From positions 36,959,362 through 37,023,361 of the forward strand of contig OW028579.1 of the NCBI GenBank assembly GCA_932294295.1: DNA of 64,000 bases. Reading direction: 5' to 3'. The translations under genes were made by a program, and so were the position numbers. The first letter of the stretch is position 1; every line of letters begins with the position of its first letter. Of the stretch, positions 1 through 12,126 are shown one piece after another. The notes beneath the pieces were generated by a model that ran no database searches, was not told where the DNA came from, and saw nothing but the letters and a program-made list of their open reading frames with translations. The DNA comes from Alitta virens (Eukaryota > Annelida > Polychaeta > Phyllodocida > Nereididae).

Positions 1-160
1 GACCATAGTACATTAAAAGACAATAAGATGATGTCACTACAAATTGTTACATGGATGACGTCACAATATAGATGACGTCACCAACAATACTTGCCTGCTT
101 CGGTGTCAGTGACCTCTAGTGGTAATTTTTCTCCCCATTGCACTCAATAACCTCATTGTA
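1..160 (-). repeat. Dispersed repeat with CRE-like TGACGTCA palindromes (inverted copy)
   Basis: The reverse complement of this stretch matches about 2880-3020 closely. Both copies carry the order 'AGAGGTCACTG', 'GTATTGTT', 'ATGACGTCATC', 'TATTGTGACGTCATCCATG' and 'TCATCTTATTGTC'. The two copies therefore form a widely spaced inverted pair around the end of the first gene. TGACGTCA is the canonical CREB/ATF site and occurs at least twice here. The left edge runs off the window, so the family's ends are unknown. I did not find terminal inverted repeats. Confidence 0.6.
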
Positions 161-689
161 TGCCTAGGTCATCAACAATTGTTTGGGCACAGTTACTGAT
201 AGCTCCCTCTGTTGACAAAAAGTAGCCCATTGTCTCAGTCCTATATTGAAATGAAGTTTGTCTCACTGGCTTCCAGAGTCAGATTTAATGATGTGGTGAT
301 AACAAATTTCATTCCAACTAAGATTCGCACTGAATTCTGGGTACGCGTGACGTCATCTCCATTGACTCGAAGAACCAAAAATAGATGCGAAGTAAAACTA
401 TGGATTTAAGCTTAAACTTAGGTCAATATCAATATTTCATTTAAGCAAGAACACTGTCAAAGTAGTGTTTCAAATTTCAATATGCTGTGGGTCTATTAGT
501 TGCTTAATTAGGGAAAAGAAATTCATCAAACTTCGAAAGCAATGGAACATGCAGGAGACCTCTCGGACGAATAACTGAATGATAATAGCAAACATTCAGG
601 TGATCAAGTGATGCTACCATAATGCATTGCATGCAAATGCATTGATTGTGTGGTACTTTAATATGAGAAAATATGCTGTTTGTTTGTAG

Positions 690-1130
690 GAGAGGCAGCA
701 TCAAAGTGCCCACCCCACTTCACGCACAGTATTGAAGGATTGATGAAAACCTTGTCAGCATTAGCTTCTGGTCTCCCCACTATTCAAGGTAAGTTGCATT
801 TGGTCTTTAAAACTAGATCACAAACTGACTTATACATTTATTTGTTTCACCAAGTGTTGCTATGTGTCATGTCTGCATATCTACTAATTAAATTTTTAAC
901 GCGTAGATTTCTCTTTAGTTTCAGAGAACGTTACGAAGACTTGTCTGAAAGCATTACTTCAGTTGTCTCCCTTTGACCCAATTATGGTGGCCGTGACCTG
1001 TATTAACTGGGTCAGAGATCATCGTCATGACTACCTGGCAGACCTCGTTCTTCAGCACAAAATCAAAACTTTTACAGATTTCTACAAAACCCAATTGCAA
1101 GCAATAGATGTGACTGTTTTTAACGTTTAA
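690..1130 (+). CDS. Last two coding exons of an unidentified gene
   Basis: Two exons are visible, 690-788 and 919-1130. Each has a proper acceptor (TTTGTAG; CTCTTTAG), the first has donor GTAAG, and the reading phase matches (one base carried over). They encode about 103 residues ending in a TAA stop at 1128-1130. The peptide is leucine-rich and looks helical (contains LKALLQLSPFDPIMVAV and ending IDVTVFNV). That would suit the end of an alpha-helical repeat protein, but I see no diagnostic motif and do not name it. A second acceptor-like CAG at 921-923 could shift the second exon start slightly. The gene continues upstream of the window and converges on PCCA. The 3' UTR probably ends after the AATAAA at 1443. 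Confidence 0.65.
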
Positions 1131-1442
1131 TCGACATCTTTTTTAAACTTCTTCACTTAGCTGAATCTATGCATAATGTTCGTTATGTCAGTTTGTGAAA
1201 TATATATAAATCATCATGTAAAGAGGTCAGTGAATGGTCATGTTACTGCCTCAAAATTTAATGTAACGTACCAGTGCAAAGCTCAAGTGTTACGACTTTA
1301 TCTGTGTCTGCTAACAGGCAGTTCCCCCTTGCAATACTTTCATACTTTAGTGAATACTACCTTTTTAAAAAGGGTTTATCTGCAGACTGCTGTGATGTTA
1401 TTCTTTCAATATTAAAGCAAGATGCTTGCTTATGTTGTTGTT

Positions 1443-1448
1443 AATAAA
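1443..1448 (+). terminator. Polyadenylation signal AATAAA of the first gene
   Basis: A canonical AATAAA lies 313 bases after the TAA stop, in a very AT-rich context (TATATAAATATATTATATATT just after it). It is the first such hexamer after the stop on the plus strand. Confidence 0.45.
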
Positions 1449-1469
1449 TGTACATATAAATATATTATA

Positions 1470-2880
1470 TATTTAAACAGTTATTTATGTAGTTGTTTTC
1501 TGTATTATTGAAACCTTGGTTTAGACATTCGTATATAGCATGGATGTATAGCATAGTGCAGCCTTGTAAGGCCCAAATTCTGCTGAAAAAAATCTTGCTG
1601 CTTATTGACTAATGAGATATGGGCAGAAGAGTTCAAGGTATATTAACTTCAACCCATCTGTCTCACATGTTATTTGCCCTGCATACATAGACAGTGGCGG
1701 CTTGACATGTTAAAGTTCATCTGACTGATGTTCAAAAAGCACAACTGTACAAGGTACCTGTTCTTGCTCTTCAAATCAGTCCTTTGTTTAGCAGTCTTGG
1801 CATACTTTGAGCAGTCTAGGCATACTTTGAGGTATGGAATTGCAACAGTATACACAATTGGCTGCAGTCAATGTCCAGCCACGTACAGGAGAAACTTTAG
1901 TGTGCTCTAAAGAATCTGAATTGGGACACATCGCCTGACCCAGGCTGGGATGTTATACTCCTGGACACCGACTCTTGACCAGGTCATCAGGTGTCCGAGA
2001 AGCCATCAAAACCAGTAAACAAAGGAGCTTCCTGACTGCAGGACTGCTATGACCCTTCTTTCTGTCTACAAAACTTCATCGCACAACCTAACTGGATGTG
2101 TGACAACAGAAATTGTGCATAACAGACCGAACGCTTCATGCGAGTAGTCTTGTCTTTTCTCCATACTATGAGACTGGGCCATGGATTTGCCAATACATTT
2201 AGATTTTGTTTCGTCATTGCAATGTCTGCATACACTGCATTTCAGTTAAGAACAAGACCTGGTAATCCATTTTATCATTCTTGTGACAATTGAAACGGCA
2301 GCTTTTATAGTTAAATGTAATTTATTTCATTTATCTTTTTACATTCTTCATATTTTTTTTTTCAAAAGATAACTTATCAGTTGCTTTCGGTAACAATATT
2401 AGCCATTCACACAAAATATGGCAACATGCAGGCAGATCTCACCACAAGCACAGTGTTCTTGAAACATTACCCATATCTTAGGACGAACATTTCTCCTAAT
2501 AATCTTAACAATTGTACACACATACCTATGGATTTCTTGTCAAGGACTCATTACATCCTTTTGTATTCATAAATAATTTCTCTGTAGTTAGTGACTGTAG
2601 ACAGTGATAACATGATTCTCGTCATGAAAATGTGAATAATTAGATTTAAATAATAATAGACAAGACTGAAAGACCTAACAATGAGTACAGAGCAAAGAAA
2701 TTTCACAAACGAGCGGCAAGATTACACTCTATGAGTTCATATTGAGAATTTATACATTATCCATTTGTACAAAGCATTCATATCTTGTAGAGTGCTCCAC
2801 TTTTATTGCCGTGAGCACCTTTTTAGTAATGTATATATCTAACAGGTTTATGCAAACTATAACAGGTGGCAGCAGCTGTC
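1470..2880. other. Convergent intergenic region between the first gene and PCCA
   Basis: I see no gene here. Short ORFs are scattered and lack splice or codon support. On the minus strand an AATAAA is present (read as TTTATT at 2802-2807 and at 2321-2326). Either could end the PCCA transcript, whose stop codon is at 3249. 'TTTGAG(G)CAGTCTTGGCATAC' is duplicated at about 1793-1825. Confidence 0.4.
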
Positions 2881-3080
2881 AATGAGGAGGAAAAGTACCC
2901 AACAGAGGTCACTGCCACTGTAGCAGATAAGTATTGTTTAATGACGTCATCTATATTGTGACGTCATCCATGAAACAATGTGTAGTGACGTCATCTTATT
3001 GTCATTTTAATCTGCGGTGGCAGTGCCCCCTGTAGGTTGTTACTTTTTGTCCCCATGGTAAATACTGTCACAGTACGCCA
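2880..3080 (+). repeat. Dispersed repeat with CRE-like TGACGTCA palindromes (direct copy)
   Basis: Inverted partner of the copy at 1-160. TGACGTCA sites occur near 2942, 2960 and 2986, with the same flanking words. The 45-base leader (GGAGGAAAAG...CAGAGGTCACTGCCAC...GCAGATAA) recurs near 58741, where the CRE part is missing. It lies in the predicted PCCA 3' flank or UTR. Confidence 0.6.
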
Positions 3081-3248
3081 TCTAGTGGTTATCCGTCATA
3101 GTAATAAAACAGAACTGCTCCAGTAACAATGATCAACAGTAATATGGCAGTGCTAATAGTCAGTACCCTTTTTAGCACAAGAAATCTACAACAAATTTAT
3201 GAAGCAGTGTCTTTTGAATTTTGTCCTTTAAAGATGACCAAGAATATT

Positions 3249-6200
3249 TCACTCAAGTTCGACAAGAACATCATCCTCTCCTACTGTGTCACCGGCTTTT
3301 ACATGGACCTTTATCACCTGCAATTGAAAATAGGGTATATGAGATCATATGTAAACATGTTAATTCTTACAGGATTGTCTTGATATTATGATATACATCT
3401 TGAACCTACAGCTTCATTACAACCAGATGACATAAGATTGGGTCAAACTGAACAACAGAAGAATTGAATTGAAGACTGACACTGACCTTTCCTGTTTTAG
3501 CGGCTGACATTGAATTCTGCATCTTCATGGCTTCAAGAACACAAACCTCCTGGCCTTCCGATACCTTCAAATGAAAAACAAGCCAGTTTCAGATGAGATA
3601 CAACAAAGACTGAAGTGCATGAAAATGGTCTGAGATGTAAACACTATTTTGGACACCCAATAAACTTGGTGAGTACATTTCATCATTTAGATAGGTATGG
3701 AAAGTGCAGCCCTCTAAGGCAAATTCTCGCCACTCACAAGGGTTGATTGAGGTGATAGAGAGAGGAGTCCACCCATGTTACACATTTACCCCACTCATGG
3801 GGTCTTTAATTGCCTCAGCATAGACACTGGCAATTTTTTGATTCAGCAATAACTGCTGGCAGTTAGCTGAATCCTTACAGTCAGTTCTATGTTTGAATGG
3901 AGTTCCATCGAGATTCACTAAATGGAATGAGCTAGAGCAGAGGAAGAAACCATTGTAAAAAGATCTCCTCCTTTACAGAAGGTTATTAACTGATTTAGAT
4001 GGAAGGAAATAGTGTCTAAATTCATAAACTAAAACTGTTTGAGCTTTAAATTAAGAATTAGTTGTTAAATATAAATAATTTAGACATCAATTGACGCTCC
4101 TATTATGACACAACATATTGGAACAAGCTATCTATCTATCTATCTATCTATCTGTCTGTCAAATGCTTTGAAAATTATCAACAGCAACCCAAATCTAACT
4201 CTTCTCAATGCATTTGCTGAATCTCCAACCCAGGGGGGGTTTCTAGTTTATGAATTTCATTGAATTTTCCACGTTCATTATCTTTCAGGCTGATTAATTT
4301 AAAGCTGAAATTTTGGGAAACTTACTTTTCATCATACACTTTAATAGGGCTGAAGCACATAGGGAACTACTTTTTTCTCAAAAATTGGGCAAATTAACAC
4401 GGAATGACCCGACAGTGTTTTTCACATCCATTAGCATCTCACATTATCTCCCTCCTTGACGCTAACTGACTTGACCAGTCCAGGCATCGGGGCCATCACG
4501 ACCGATGAGAAATCGAGCACCTTTTTCTCTGGCATGTATTTGCTGTACGCTGCCATTCGCTCCTCAAACACATGCGTCTTGAACTGCAAAGATACACATC
4601 ACATGTATTTGCAAAATGCAGATGATAGTTTTTCAGTTTATTTAACACCATTTAATACACTTTATAGTGAAGTTCAAGAAGTACTCACAGATGTTCCCAT
4701 ATACTGCAAGTTAATGTGACCCGTTGACTGCTTTGACAGCAACTGAAAAACAAACAATTAGATGTTCAGATATTTATTTTCAATTAGATTAAGATGAGCT
4801 TATAGCGAAGCATTTATCACAAAATCTCAACCTGAAAAATCAGACTCAAAATATTTATCCGGGTTGTCAATCAAACAAAATTTATTTCACTTAGGTTTTA
4901 CAAAGAAAAACACTAGCTATTTGAACTATATTTATCCAAAATGCAAAAGTACAACCTAAAATATTTGTAAATAGTATCCTGAGGAGAGTCCTTTTGAGAC
5001 ATTATATGTCGCTAGCAAAAGAGTTGTACAGAAATTGAAGTAAATACTAAAGAATAATACAAGCAACAAAGTGCCAGTCCTGAGTATTTGCTTGTACTTA
5101 CCTGGAATGTAACAGGACTGCCATTGATAACAGCGCTAATTACTGGACTTGCAAGGTTGAAGTTGTCTAGGATGGTGAAAGTGCCATCTCCCAAGTTAAC
5201 CTGTAAAGAGAAAAGTTAATAATAGTTTTGCCACAAACGATACTAACCACAAACTCGAACACTTCAGTTACCAATAATTTATAACTTCTTATTGTTATTT
5301 GTATTTATGTGGCCTTATATGCTAAGATGGCATCTGGCTAGTATTGTATACTTTTCATAAATAAGGAGATACTACATAATTTTGCTCACCACATAAGCAT
5401 TTTCCCCAACTTGAACCGATACAGGGATGACTTCATCTTCAATGGTGACTTCAAGCTGCCAATTTGACCTCCCCTGATTGTGTAGGCTGTTACTGAAGTT
5501 TTATAAAAGTCACTAAATGTAATTACCTAAGCTAATGCGACTGCATTTATCCTTTAAATTTGACCTTTACATACAATGTGTATTAGGCATGGTCAAAAGC
5601 CCAGCTATAAGAGAGATATATGATTAAGCGTTATTATATTCCTTACCTGGCAACAACGGTTCGATTGCGGGTATCCATCTTAGCATGGACGATTGCAGCG
5701 ATGGCTGCCAAATATTGGAATTCGTGTTTCTTTAGACTTTTACCTGAAATATATTGAACAGCTCATTACCTGGCTGTTAAATGATGCTATGACAGAAGGC
5801 TACAGTCAACAGTCGCATCGCTGATCATACTACCCTTCAATTCGGACTCCATCTGTGTAGTTCCAATTATAGAAAGTTTGACCTGCTTACAATATACTGT
5901 TGGGAATGTCTCAAAATGTCTTAAGGGGTGTTCACACTATCACGTATAAGACCTACGTATGACCACGTTCGACAAAAATTGGTTATACGTGCTCACTCGT
6001 GGCTCTGATAGTCACGTATAACTTCTTTCTATGGGCGTACATGGGGCAATCGTAGATCGCTCGCCAGACGTCCATAAAATGCTCACTGGATGGCCATGGC
6101 CAAGCATATATATGTGAGGCTTATGTGAGGCATTCGTAGACCGCTCGTAGAATGCTCACACGGAAGACGACAGGCGGACGACAAACGCTCGCCGAGCGTT

Positions 6201-9200
6201 TTATGATCATTCTACGAGTGGACACGAGTGGATGGCGAGTATATACGGATGGCCAGTGGCTACGTATGGCTACGTATGGCCAAGGATGTACGTTGAACGT
6301 ACGTAGGACGCTCCCCGACGAACCCCCGAGCAATTTACGTAACTAATATAAACAATTACTCGTAGAACGTCCGCCAAAGTTTTAAACATGTTTAACAATT
6401 TTTGCCCTCTCCACGTATGTCCGTGAGTGGTCAAGCGCAACCTGGAGTGATCTACGAATCAGCGTGAGTATACGTAAAACGCTCGGCGGGTGAATCACGT
6501 ATGGACACGGATGAGCAAGAGTCATCATACCCAGGTCTTATCCGTGATAGTGTGAACACCCCTTTAGTCATACATGTAACTGAGTTTCATCTTTGGGTTT
6601 GAAAAATGTCCGCTCCTGAAGAATGACCTTGTTATCAACAGACTTTTGTTATGGGTTGAATTTTAGCTTCAATATTTAAGACCATCTCATTATTAAGACC
6701 ACTTTGGTTAGGCATGGCTTTAATAAACATTTCACATACCCTGGAATCCCTCTGGATAAACAGTTGGAAGATAATTGGTGCTGATATCTCCCTTTACGAA
6801 CTTCTCCTCCGTGACGATGTCCCTCAATAAGGGAATGTTATGCGTTACCCCTGCAAAATGTCATTTAAATCACGATTAATTTATACTGTCAATCCATAAT
6901 ATTTCTAACTTTATAAATGATCATTGACATTGACTCACCTCTGATTACATAAGAATCTAAAGCCTGGGCCATCGTATCCAGAGCTTGTTGTCTGTTGTTT
7001 CCGTATGTGATGAGCTGATATTATAACGAAATGATATCAAGTTAAGTTTTTAACTTTTGGTAATTGTACAATGGCAGAGGTTATGATGAGGCGATAAGGC
7101 TTGGATTCCACACCATGTTATATGTTACCCCATGGGTGGGTCTTTACTTCACTTTTTCTTCCAATGGGAATTCCCTACTTTTTCCAGACCTTTTCCAGAC
7201 CAAAAACAGATTTTTCCATACCAGTTCATGTCCAAAAAAATTTAACAAACAGGTTTTAGTTATAATCCACCAGAGGGCAGCTGGTGAAATACCACGAACG
7301 ACCCTGGTGGGCAATAGCAGAACTACCAATCTATAGCTGAAGCAATTTTTCTGACTTGACGATTAAATTCCGACCTTTTCCTGACTGGCAAAATAGGGTT
7401 TTCATATTGCCGATATTTTCTCGGTTTCTCAATACCGCGGGCACCCTGTTACTTGCCTCAGCATAGACACCCAAGCACAAGTCACGTTAATATATATTCA
7501 TGATAAGCAAATTGGAATTACCAGTAAATAAAAATTCAACATTTATGAAAAGCTGTTAGAAACCTGAACAGGAATTATAACGTGACTTACCTTACAGATC
7601 ATGGCATCATAATAAATACTGATTTCACTTCCCTCCTGAATTCCACTGTCACAGCGAACCTGAAAAACAAAACGAATATCTCAGCATGCAGCATCACTCA
7701 AATATCAACATATGTAGTGTGATGTTCCTGCTGCATCCAATGGTGCTTACGGCAAATAAACTTATATAACCACTTCATTTTAGAACATCAAATATCACTG
7801 ACAAATATTACGATCAGTTATATTGCCTAGCAATTACTACAGAATACGAAAACGAGGCACAGATGAACGTCATGAACGTCATCGCTTCGTGATATATTTT
7901 ATTAAACAGCGCCTTCAGTTTTTTGAAAATCTTATTTTTCCATTATATGACTCTGAAATCGAGATCGGCGACACTCATCATAACGTTATGTCAGTAAGGT
8001 AATTTTCAAGGCAGACAAATTTGCTTACCAAGCAACAATATCAAGTAAGGCTTGTTGATAACTAAAAGTAAGTGTTCTGGGCATTTTAATCATGATTGTT
8101 ATTTGACAAATAAACTAATATACCCTGCCAGGTCAGCAAATTTGGCCACAAGTTTGTCGTAACAGTTTTTAAAATGCGAGGAAAGACTAAAACACTTACA
8201 TTCGGTATATGCAAAGGCTCTACATAACGAGTTAGTCTTCCTATAGATGGCAGCCCAAATGCTTTGTAAGGATCCTGAAAAAATTAAATTAAATTGCATA
8301 AAGAATCTGACTGGTCTAGATTTATTACGGCAAACTCTTAAATCAATTCCAAGCAATTTTCTCACTTCTGCATAGACTCGACATTCAATCGCCCATCCCT
8401 TAATTGGGACATCTGACTGTTCATATAGAAGCTTGTGCCCTGCAATTGATAAAACAAAAGTAAGTATATATTGTATCAATTTTGTACAATTGTACATGTA
8501 CTGGTCCTAAAATCGTATACAAGTTAAAGAGAAAGATGCAATTTATATATATAATAATTCAGCAAACCTTTTCCAACTCTGATCATTTGATGCACGATGT
8601 CAATTCCAGTGATCTGCTCTGTGATTGGATGTTCCACTTGAAGACGAGTGTTCATTTCAAGGAAGTAGAAATTCTTTTTGGAATCCACTAGAAATTCCAC
8701 AGTACCTGGAGAGAGACGCAGATCACTATGAGAGGACTGATCCAACTCTAGTCCTTCAATATATCTCGAGACACAAACAACTTGTCGAACAATCTCTGTA
8801 TCAATTCATACCTGCTGAATTGTATTCGACAGCTCTGGCAAGACTGACGGCCTGTTCCCCCATCTTCTTTCTTGTCTCAGGATCGAGGAAAGTACTAGAC
8901 AAACATGGATATAGTTGATCTCTATTCCAATCATAAACTATGATTATCTATGCATATCTAAACATAATCAGTGTTCGAAATAAGGTGTTCTAGAGTGGTT
9001 GTCCACCAGACAACTGGGCCAAAATTTCTGGTTGTCCGCTCAGATTTTCAGTTATCCGAAAAAAAAAACCAAATTAGTTCCAAAAGCTGCCACTACGTTC
9101 GTAAGTGAGGCGCCACTATCTGCAGTGTGAAGGCAGCATCACGTACAGTGGGTTTTGAAGTGGTTGTTCGACGGAAAACCCTGTGGTTAAACATGGTTGT

Positions 9201-12126
9201 CTGGCTGACAATTTGGTTGTCCCGGACAACCGGAAACCCCTTATTTCAAACACTAATAATCGTAATCATTAGGAAAGTTATTTGAAAATTTACCTTGGGG
9301 CCTCCTCAATAACTTTCTGGTTTCTTCTTTGGATGGAGCATTCTCTCTCATTCAGATAAACTCCATGACCATGAGAATCACAAAGCACCTAACCACAACA
9401 AGCAGAATTCGCAATTATGAACAAATTAACTTATGACAATTGACTCAAATATTTCTAATTGAGAACTGAGGTGACAATTGAGAAAAACAATGCCCGACCT
9501 GCACTTCAATGTGTCTGGGGTTGTCAATATATTTCTCAATCAGCATTCGATCATCTCCAAAACTAGATTTTGCCTCCTGTTTTGAGAGTTTGAAGCCTTT
9601 CCTGAAAAAACATAGAAACTAATCTGAAGATGCAATAGCAAGTACTGTAGAGCATGACGTAGTTTCATATATTGCAGTAATTTTTGTTGCAGCTAATGAA
9701 ATTGCAACATGGTCATTACGTTTGGCAATGGGCAGTGATCACTTTGAGGGCTGTTCCATTTAAAAAAAGGAGGGGGGGGGGGTGGACCTGAAATTTTTTT
9801 TAAACATTTACATTTTATATATAATATCCACAAAAACATTATCTCTGCATTACCAAATTCCTAATTAATAACATACCCAATTATTTTTCATTAATGTCAT
9901 TCTTCCATGATCATATTTTAATTTAATTTTGATTTAATCAGGACAGTTCCTTTTTGAAAATGGAAAAAGCACCCCTAAATACAGATAGTCTATGAGCGGG
10001 CACGCACATCAAATTTCAATCCCTGACAAAGTTCACTCAATTAGACAGTGGTCACTCAAGTGGACAGTGGTAATTAAATTGGACAATGGTCACTCAATTG
10101 GACAGTGGTCACTCATACCTTGCTTCCTTGTCATTCCAAGCTATCCTCATCCCTTTTCCTCCTCCTCCAGCTGAAGCCTTGATCATGACAGGGTATCCTG
10201 GGGACCACACAAGAAATTAATGATCATCCATGGATACATTATAATATATTAATACACAATTTCCACAAGCAATATACAGCTTTACACAAGCAGAACTTTA
10301 ATTACCTATTTCATTAGCTACCTTGACGGCATGGTCCTCATCTTCCACCTCCCCATCGAACCCAGGGATCATGTTGACTTTGGCTGCAGACGCAATTCTC
10401 TTGCTCTCGATCTTGTCTCCCATGGAGTGGATCGAGGCACTGCTGGGGCCCAGGAAAACAACTCCTTTGTCAGCCTGAAGGGTTAATTATAAGCACAATT
10501 AGGGACAGGCATACATGAACTGTCACACTGAATTAAATTAGCGAGACAGAAACCTCTGAAAGACAACAACTCACCAGCTTCTTCGCAAACTCCATGTTCT
10601 CTGACAGAAAGCCATATCCAGGATGTACCTAAAACATGCAATCAAAAAAATAATGGTGTTCTCAAGTAGGTTTTACAAGACATTCCTGCACTATTCTAGG
10701 CACTAAAAACACAAAGAGATAAAAACACACAATAACCAATTGATACTGCATTGTACTTACAGCTTGGGCACCAGTCTGCTCAATAACATCCAAGATAGCA
10801 TCCATGTTGAGGTAACTTTTGGAGGTAGGAGCAGGCCCAATGCAGAACGCTTCATCAGCAAGCTTGACATGACGCTGAAACAGAGGCATGATCAAGATCA
10901 TCATTTAACTGAGACCTAGGACAACATAATTTAACAATAATTCACAAGAAAACTACTTACAGCTGTTGAATCAACATCGCTGTGAACAGCAACCGTCTTT
11001 ATGCCAAGTCTACGGCATGAGTTGATCACACGGCAGGCAATTTCCCCTCGGTTTGCGATGAGGATTTTGGCGAATTGCTGCAAAAATAAGACAAGAAAAA
11101 TGGCATTTATGTGTGTGTTATGATAATGAGACTGTCAAAATGCAATGATTGCTATTACAATGCACACCACGATATTGTACATGCATATATAGCATTGCAT
11201 ACGTACATCTTCATTGGGATCAAACTTGTCATTCCAGTATATGTCAGATGGAGAGGATAGAACTCTGTAGGTGACTGAAAAGCTCCTTACTCCTGTCAAA
11301 CCAACCAGGCTCTTCTGGATCTACAATGGAATTTCAGGTGACCGTCAATACATCACACATATTCGTAAATTATATAAATTTATTTATATTTTTTAAATCA
11401 ATAGCTACCAAGGCTTGCGACCTGACTAGAAACTTTGAAAGCATTTATAGCATTGTCATTGTGGCATGTGTTAATGCCATTTTTTTAATTTCACCTGCAT
11501 GCACTCCACACAACATTGTCAACAACTAAATGATGAATCATCATTTCATCATTTCCTCCAAAAGTAATATTTGCACAGTCAAGGAGTGATGCTAATCACT
11601 CTGAGAGTTAATTCGGCTTACGTGACTGAGAGTGTGTGTGTGACAGCCAGGCACTGATAACAGGCACACTGAGGCAGCACATCCTGCACTGCAGTGACAG
11701 TTCTTCAACTGCAGCCTGCAGGTGGGAACTGTCAAATTTTGCAAATACAGTCAAAACGCCTCCATTTAACAACTCCTGACCGCTCTGTTTGAAAATTCAT
11801 TATTGCTCGTATTTCGGGTCTCTCTTTATTGAACTGTCATGTTATTTTATATTAAAAATGCACAAATAAACATTAATTTTTATGACAAGACAGTCTGATC
11901 ACGCAGCATTGTTGTTGGTGTGTGACGGCTGAATTGGCCCAAGGTCAACCGGCCGGTATTGCAATTAACAAAGCCACTGACACATCCCCTCTAATTGCAA
12001 TTGCAGCACAAATGAATGGCCTCTTATCTGAACACAGACCACCAGAGAACTCACCCTGTTAGAGCCATGAAGAGGAATTAATCTGCGAGCAAAGCTCGTT
12101 GCAGACAGCACTCGCAGGGAAGCCAT
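3249..12126 (-). CDS. PCCA: Propionyl-CoA carboxylase alpha chain, mitochondrial (complete, 23 coding exons)
   Basis: Biotin-dependent subunit that carboxylates propionyl-CoA to methylmalonyl-CoA in the mitochondrial matrix. Coding exons in transcript order: 12126-12055, 11320-11207, 11077-10961, 10874-10761, 10628-10575, 10474-10306, 10197-10119, 9601-9499, 9388-9294, 8894-8812, 8705-8568, 8439-8366, 8274-8200, 7659-7591, 7014-6939, 6850-6740, 5743-5647, 5468-5390, 5200-5102, 4742-4689, 4583-4443, 3564-3487, 3317-3249. All phases agree and sum to 2160 nt, giving 719 residues (human 728). The N-terminus is Arg/Ser/Ala-rich and acid-free, as a mitochondrial presequence should be. [13 protein letters not shown] starts the biotin-carboxylase domain; the ATP-grasp glycine loop [12 protein letters not shown] is in exon 7; [15 protein letters not shown] is in exon 11. 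The biotinyl domain carries EAMKMQ with the acceptor Lys at about residue 685, 34 from the end as in human. For exon 18 the acceptor GGGGAG at about 5469 is required by phase; the nearer CAG at 5474 breaks the frame. No lesion seen. Confidence 0.97.
3745..3840 (-). repeat. Fragment of tRNA-derived SINE body
   Basis: Contains the words 'GAGTCCA', 'GTTACACATTTACCCC', 'CATGGGGTCTTTAA' and 'TTGCCTCAGCATAGACAC'. Read in reverse these match the body of the SINE at 15836-16046. It lies in PCCA intron 21. Confidence 0.5.
4128..4160. repeat. (CTAT)n microsatellite in a PCCA intron
   Basis: About eight tetranucleotide units of CTAT/CTGT in a row within the intron between the exons ending at 4443 and starting at 3564. 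A short (GATA)n tract near 25640 in USP9X is the same motif on the other strand. Confidence 0.85.
5924..6563. mobile_element. PIF/Harbinger-like MITE (640 bp) in PCCA intron 16
   Basis: The ends are inverted: AGGGGTGTTCACACTATC at the left and its complement (GATAGTGTGAACACCCCT) at the right. The inverted match continues inward through TAAGACCT / AGGTCTTA. The element is flanked by TTA on both sides (5921-5923 and 6564-6566). A 3-bp TWA duplication is the hallmark of PIF/Harbinger elements. It has no transposase, so it is non-autonomous. The interior is dense in TACGTA, GCTCGTAG and AACGTCCG words. A diverged, right-truncated relative lies at 60887-61590. Family assignment is inference from the TSD and TIR only. 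Confidence 0.8.
7085..7480 (-). repeat. tRNA-SINE remnant, minus orientation, interrupted
   Basis: 'GATAAGGCTTGGATTCCACA', 'ACCATGTTATATGTTACCCC' and 'ATGGGTGGGTCTTTACTT' are the reverse of the SINE body at 15900-16000. The SINE-type word 'TTACTTGCCTCAGCATAGAC' resumes at about 7449 after roughly 300 bases of unrelated sequence. It lies in PCCA intron 14. Confidence 0.55.
8969..9255 (+). mobile_element. Fold-back MITE with CAGTGTTCGAAATAAGG ends (copy 1)
   Basis: Starts CAGTGTTCGAAATAAGG and ends CCTTATTTCAAACACTA-like. The repeated GGTTGTC / GACAACC words make a long imperfect inverted repeat. A shorter copy in the opposite orientation is at 54718-54923. CAGTG termini are typical of hAT-derived MITEs, but I found no 8-bp target duplication, so the superfamily is a guess. 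It lies in PCCA intron 9. Confidence 0.65.
9745..9985. repeat. 'GGGCTGTTCC' G-tract repeat, copy A
   Basis: Begins GGGCTGTTCCATTTAAAAAA followed by a long G run and GTGGACCTGAA. It ends near a partial complement (GGACAGTTCCTTTTTGAAAA, CACCCCTAA). The same modules recur at 28205-28357, 31077-32562 and 59440-59690. It lies in PCCA intron 7. Confidence 0.6.
10031..10116. repeat. Minisatellite abutting the PCCA exon 7 splice donor
   Basis: Four imperfect copies of a roughly 20-bp unit, TGGACAGTGGTCACTCAATT. The last copy runs into the donor: on the minus strand the intron begins GTATGAGTGACCACTGTCC. The first bases of the intron are therefore part of the repeat. Confidence 0.8.

Noticed and set aside
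5469..5475. Alternative acceptor CAG for PCCA exon 18
   Set aside because: Using it adds five bases and breaks the frame into the following conserved residues (NWQLEV). The acceptor ending at 5469 restores phase.
6121..6346. Overlapping ORFs in both directions inside the 5924-6563 element
   Set aside because: They arise from the palindromic, ACGT-rich MITE interior; no protein similarity.
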